Below, one piece after another: positions 14,715 to 15,593 of a DNA stretch of 15,593 nt. Made by a program: the position numbers and the translations under genes. The DNA comes from Dehalococcoidia bacterium LH_S1 (lineage in GTDB: Bacteria > Chloroflexota > Dehalococcoidia > SZUA-161 > SpSt-899). The notes beneath the pieces are model-generated. The model was not told the origin of the DNA and did no database searches. It saw only the letters and a list, made by a program, of their open reading frames with translations. Numbering within the stretch: the first letter of the stretch is position 1; each line of letters opens with the position of its first letter. Location of the stretch: contig JAGXOF010000014.1 in assembly GCA_023660035.1 (NCBI GenBank), positions 1 through 15,593 of the forward strand, written 5' to 3'.

Positions 14715-15433
14715 CGAGAAAGGCTTATGCCAGCTTTGCACTCCTTATAGTCGGAGTTATAGCTCTCGCTATTTTTTCTATCGTATATCCTTCTGGGAGC
14801 TCTCAACTCAACTGGCAATTTGCAGCTGCGGCATTAACCGCTCTTCTCATATTGGCTTTCTTCTTCCAGTTCGAATCCCCGAGCTTTGGCTCCAAACATG
14901 TGGCGATTATTGCCTTGCTGGCAACCCTTTCCTCAGCTCTGAGAATTCCTTTTGCCCCTCTTCCTAACTTTCAGCCATGCACCTTCTTGATAATCTGTTC
15001 AGGCTATGTCTTCGGCCCCGTTCCCGGATTCATGATAGGAGCGATGACCGCCGTGGTCTCCAACTTTTTCCTGGGTCAGGGTCCCTGGACTGTATACCAG
15101 ATGCTCGCATGGGGGATAATCGGTTGTGCATCCTCCTTCTTGAGCAGCTTAAATCCAGGAAGGGGCCCCTTAGCTGTTTTCGGGATACTCTGTGGGTTCC
15201 TCTTCGGCTTCTTAATGAACATTTACGTCTGGCTATATTTTTCACATCCCCTTACTCTCAGAACCCTTTTGGTAGTTGAGACGGCGAGTTTCTGGTTTGA
15301 TCTATCTCACGCTTCGGCAAATGCCATCTTCCTCTACTTATTTGGGCCAAGGCTTGTAACCATACTGGAGAGATACAGGAAGCGCTTTGGTTGGGTTCGC
15401 TCATCCGGCATGTCCTCGCGTCCGGCTTCCTGA
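14711..15433 (+). CDS. ECF transporter substrate-binding S component, possibly cobalamin-type
   Basis: The 240-residue protein is strongly hydrophobic, with about six or more membrane segments starting with FALLIVGVIALAIFSIVY. The central part, from SSALRIPFAPLPNFQPCTF through ICSGYVFGPVPGFMIGAMTA and VVSNFFLGQGPW to YQMLAWGIIG, resembles S components predicted to take up cobalamin or its precursors (CblT-like). That specificity rests on my reading of sequence resemblance and on the neighbouring toroid and DUF4430 proteins, so it is inference. The start ATG overlaps the ecfA stop by four bases, a clear sign of translational coupling. It is the last gene of the operon. The gap 15434-15484 shows no terminator or gene. 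Confidence 0.85.
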   Translation: MTRKAYASFALLIVGVIALAIFSIVYPSGSSQLNWQFAAAALTALLILAFFFQFESPSFGSKHVAIIALLATLSSALRIPFAPLPNFQPCTFLIICSGYVFGPVPGFMIGAMTAVVSNFFLGQGPWTVYQMLAWGIIGCASSFLSSLNPGRGPLAVFGILCGFLFGFLMNIYVWLYFSHPLTLRTLLVVETASFWFDLSHASANAIFLYLFGPRLVTILERYRKRFGWVRSSGMSSRPAS

Positions 15434-15484
15434 GCTGTCGGTGTGTTGGTTATTTCCTTGGCCAGGGCGCTGGTCCCATTTATA

Positions 15485-15593
15485 CTAGGCGCACTCGAGA
15501 ATGTAAAATTCATCCCTCATGAGGGATGATAGTTCATCAGCATAGTCACTAAGACGGGTAAAGAAATGTTTGATGGCAGCTACGAACTCGGCA
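15485..15593 (-). mobile_element. C-terminal end of a probable IS630-type transposase, cut by the window edge
   Basis: On the minus strand a frame is open from the window edge (first full codon at 15592) for 35 codons, with stop TAG at 15485-15487. It encodes AEFVAAIKHFFTRLSDYADE and then LSSLMRDEFYILECA. The pattern of an aromatic- and charge-rich helix (AIxxFFxRLxxYxDxLxSLM) followed by a short beta-strand tail resembles the C-termini of IS630-family transposases. Only the last 35 residues are visible and no catalytic residue or terminal repeat can be seen. It runs toward the ECF operon end, convergent with it. A different transposase family remains possible. Confidence 0.5.

Noticed and set aside
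15510..15529. Perfect 20-bp palindrome near the right edge
   Set aside because: It falls inside the minus-strand transposase-like coding frame and has no T-run, so it is better explained as coding sequence than as a terminator or operator.

Overview
The window looks like a bacterial chromosome fragment, probably from an uncultured anaerobe. The S-component/EcfT/fused EcfA vitamin transporter, the dockerin- and cohesin-like surface domains, a PyrK-type flavoprotein, a degraded DUF433 gene, dispersed short repeats and the absence of any outer-membrane protein all fit Chloroflexota (Dehalococcoidia-like) or a clostridial relative. I favour Chloroflexota. This is inference from gene content; no rRNA or other decisive marker is present.

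Layout from left to right. (1) 1-1447: a short leader and purA (adenylosuccinate synthase) on the + strand. (2) 1479-3211, minus strand: a frameshifted and internally deleted DUF433 gene, a DUF72 (YecE-like) protein and a pyrK-type iron-sulfur flavoprotein, closely spaced and convergent with purA. (3) 3395-5554, minus strand: a visibly more A+T-rich two-gene unit encoding the three-Cys-motif partner protein TcmP and a spore-photolyase-like radical SAM protein, followed by about 350 bases of gene-free DNA with short inverted repeats and a dispersed-repeat-like element. (4) 5908-8097, minus strand: a NatA/NatB-type ABC exporter operon in which both genes are disrupted. The ATPase has a late frameshift, and the permease has a frameshift with an apparent internal deletion. 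(5) 8091-15433, plus strand: a five-gene operon behind a perfect-consensus promoter. (6) 15485-15593, minus strand: the C-terminal end of a probable transposase that runs off the window.

The five-gene operon is the most interesting part. It encodes a secreted 993-residue protein with an alpha/alpha-toroid (prenyltransferase/squalene-cyclase-like) domain followed by surface modules, a lipoprotein with a DUF4430 domain, and a complete ECF transporter (EcfT, fused EcfA-EcfA, S component). In animal intrinsic factor and transcobalamin, an alpha/alpha toroid and a DUF4430-like beta domain together enclose cobalamin. Here the same two folds are on separate, adjacent secreted proteins next to a vitamin-type ECF importer whose S component resembles the predicted cobalamin type. 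The working hypothesis is a split, bacterial intrinsic-factor-like capture system feeding an ECF importer. All junctions in the operon overlap, so the five products are probably made together. No cobalamin riboswitch is visible in the roughly 45-base leader.
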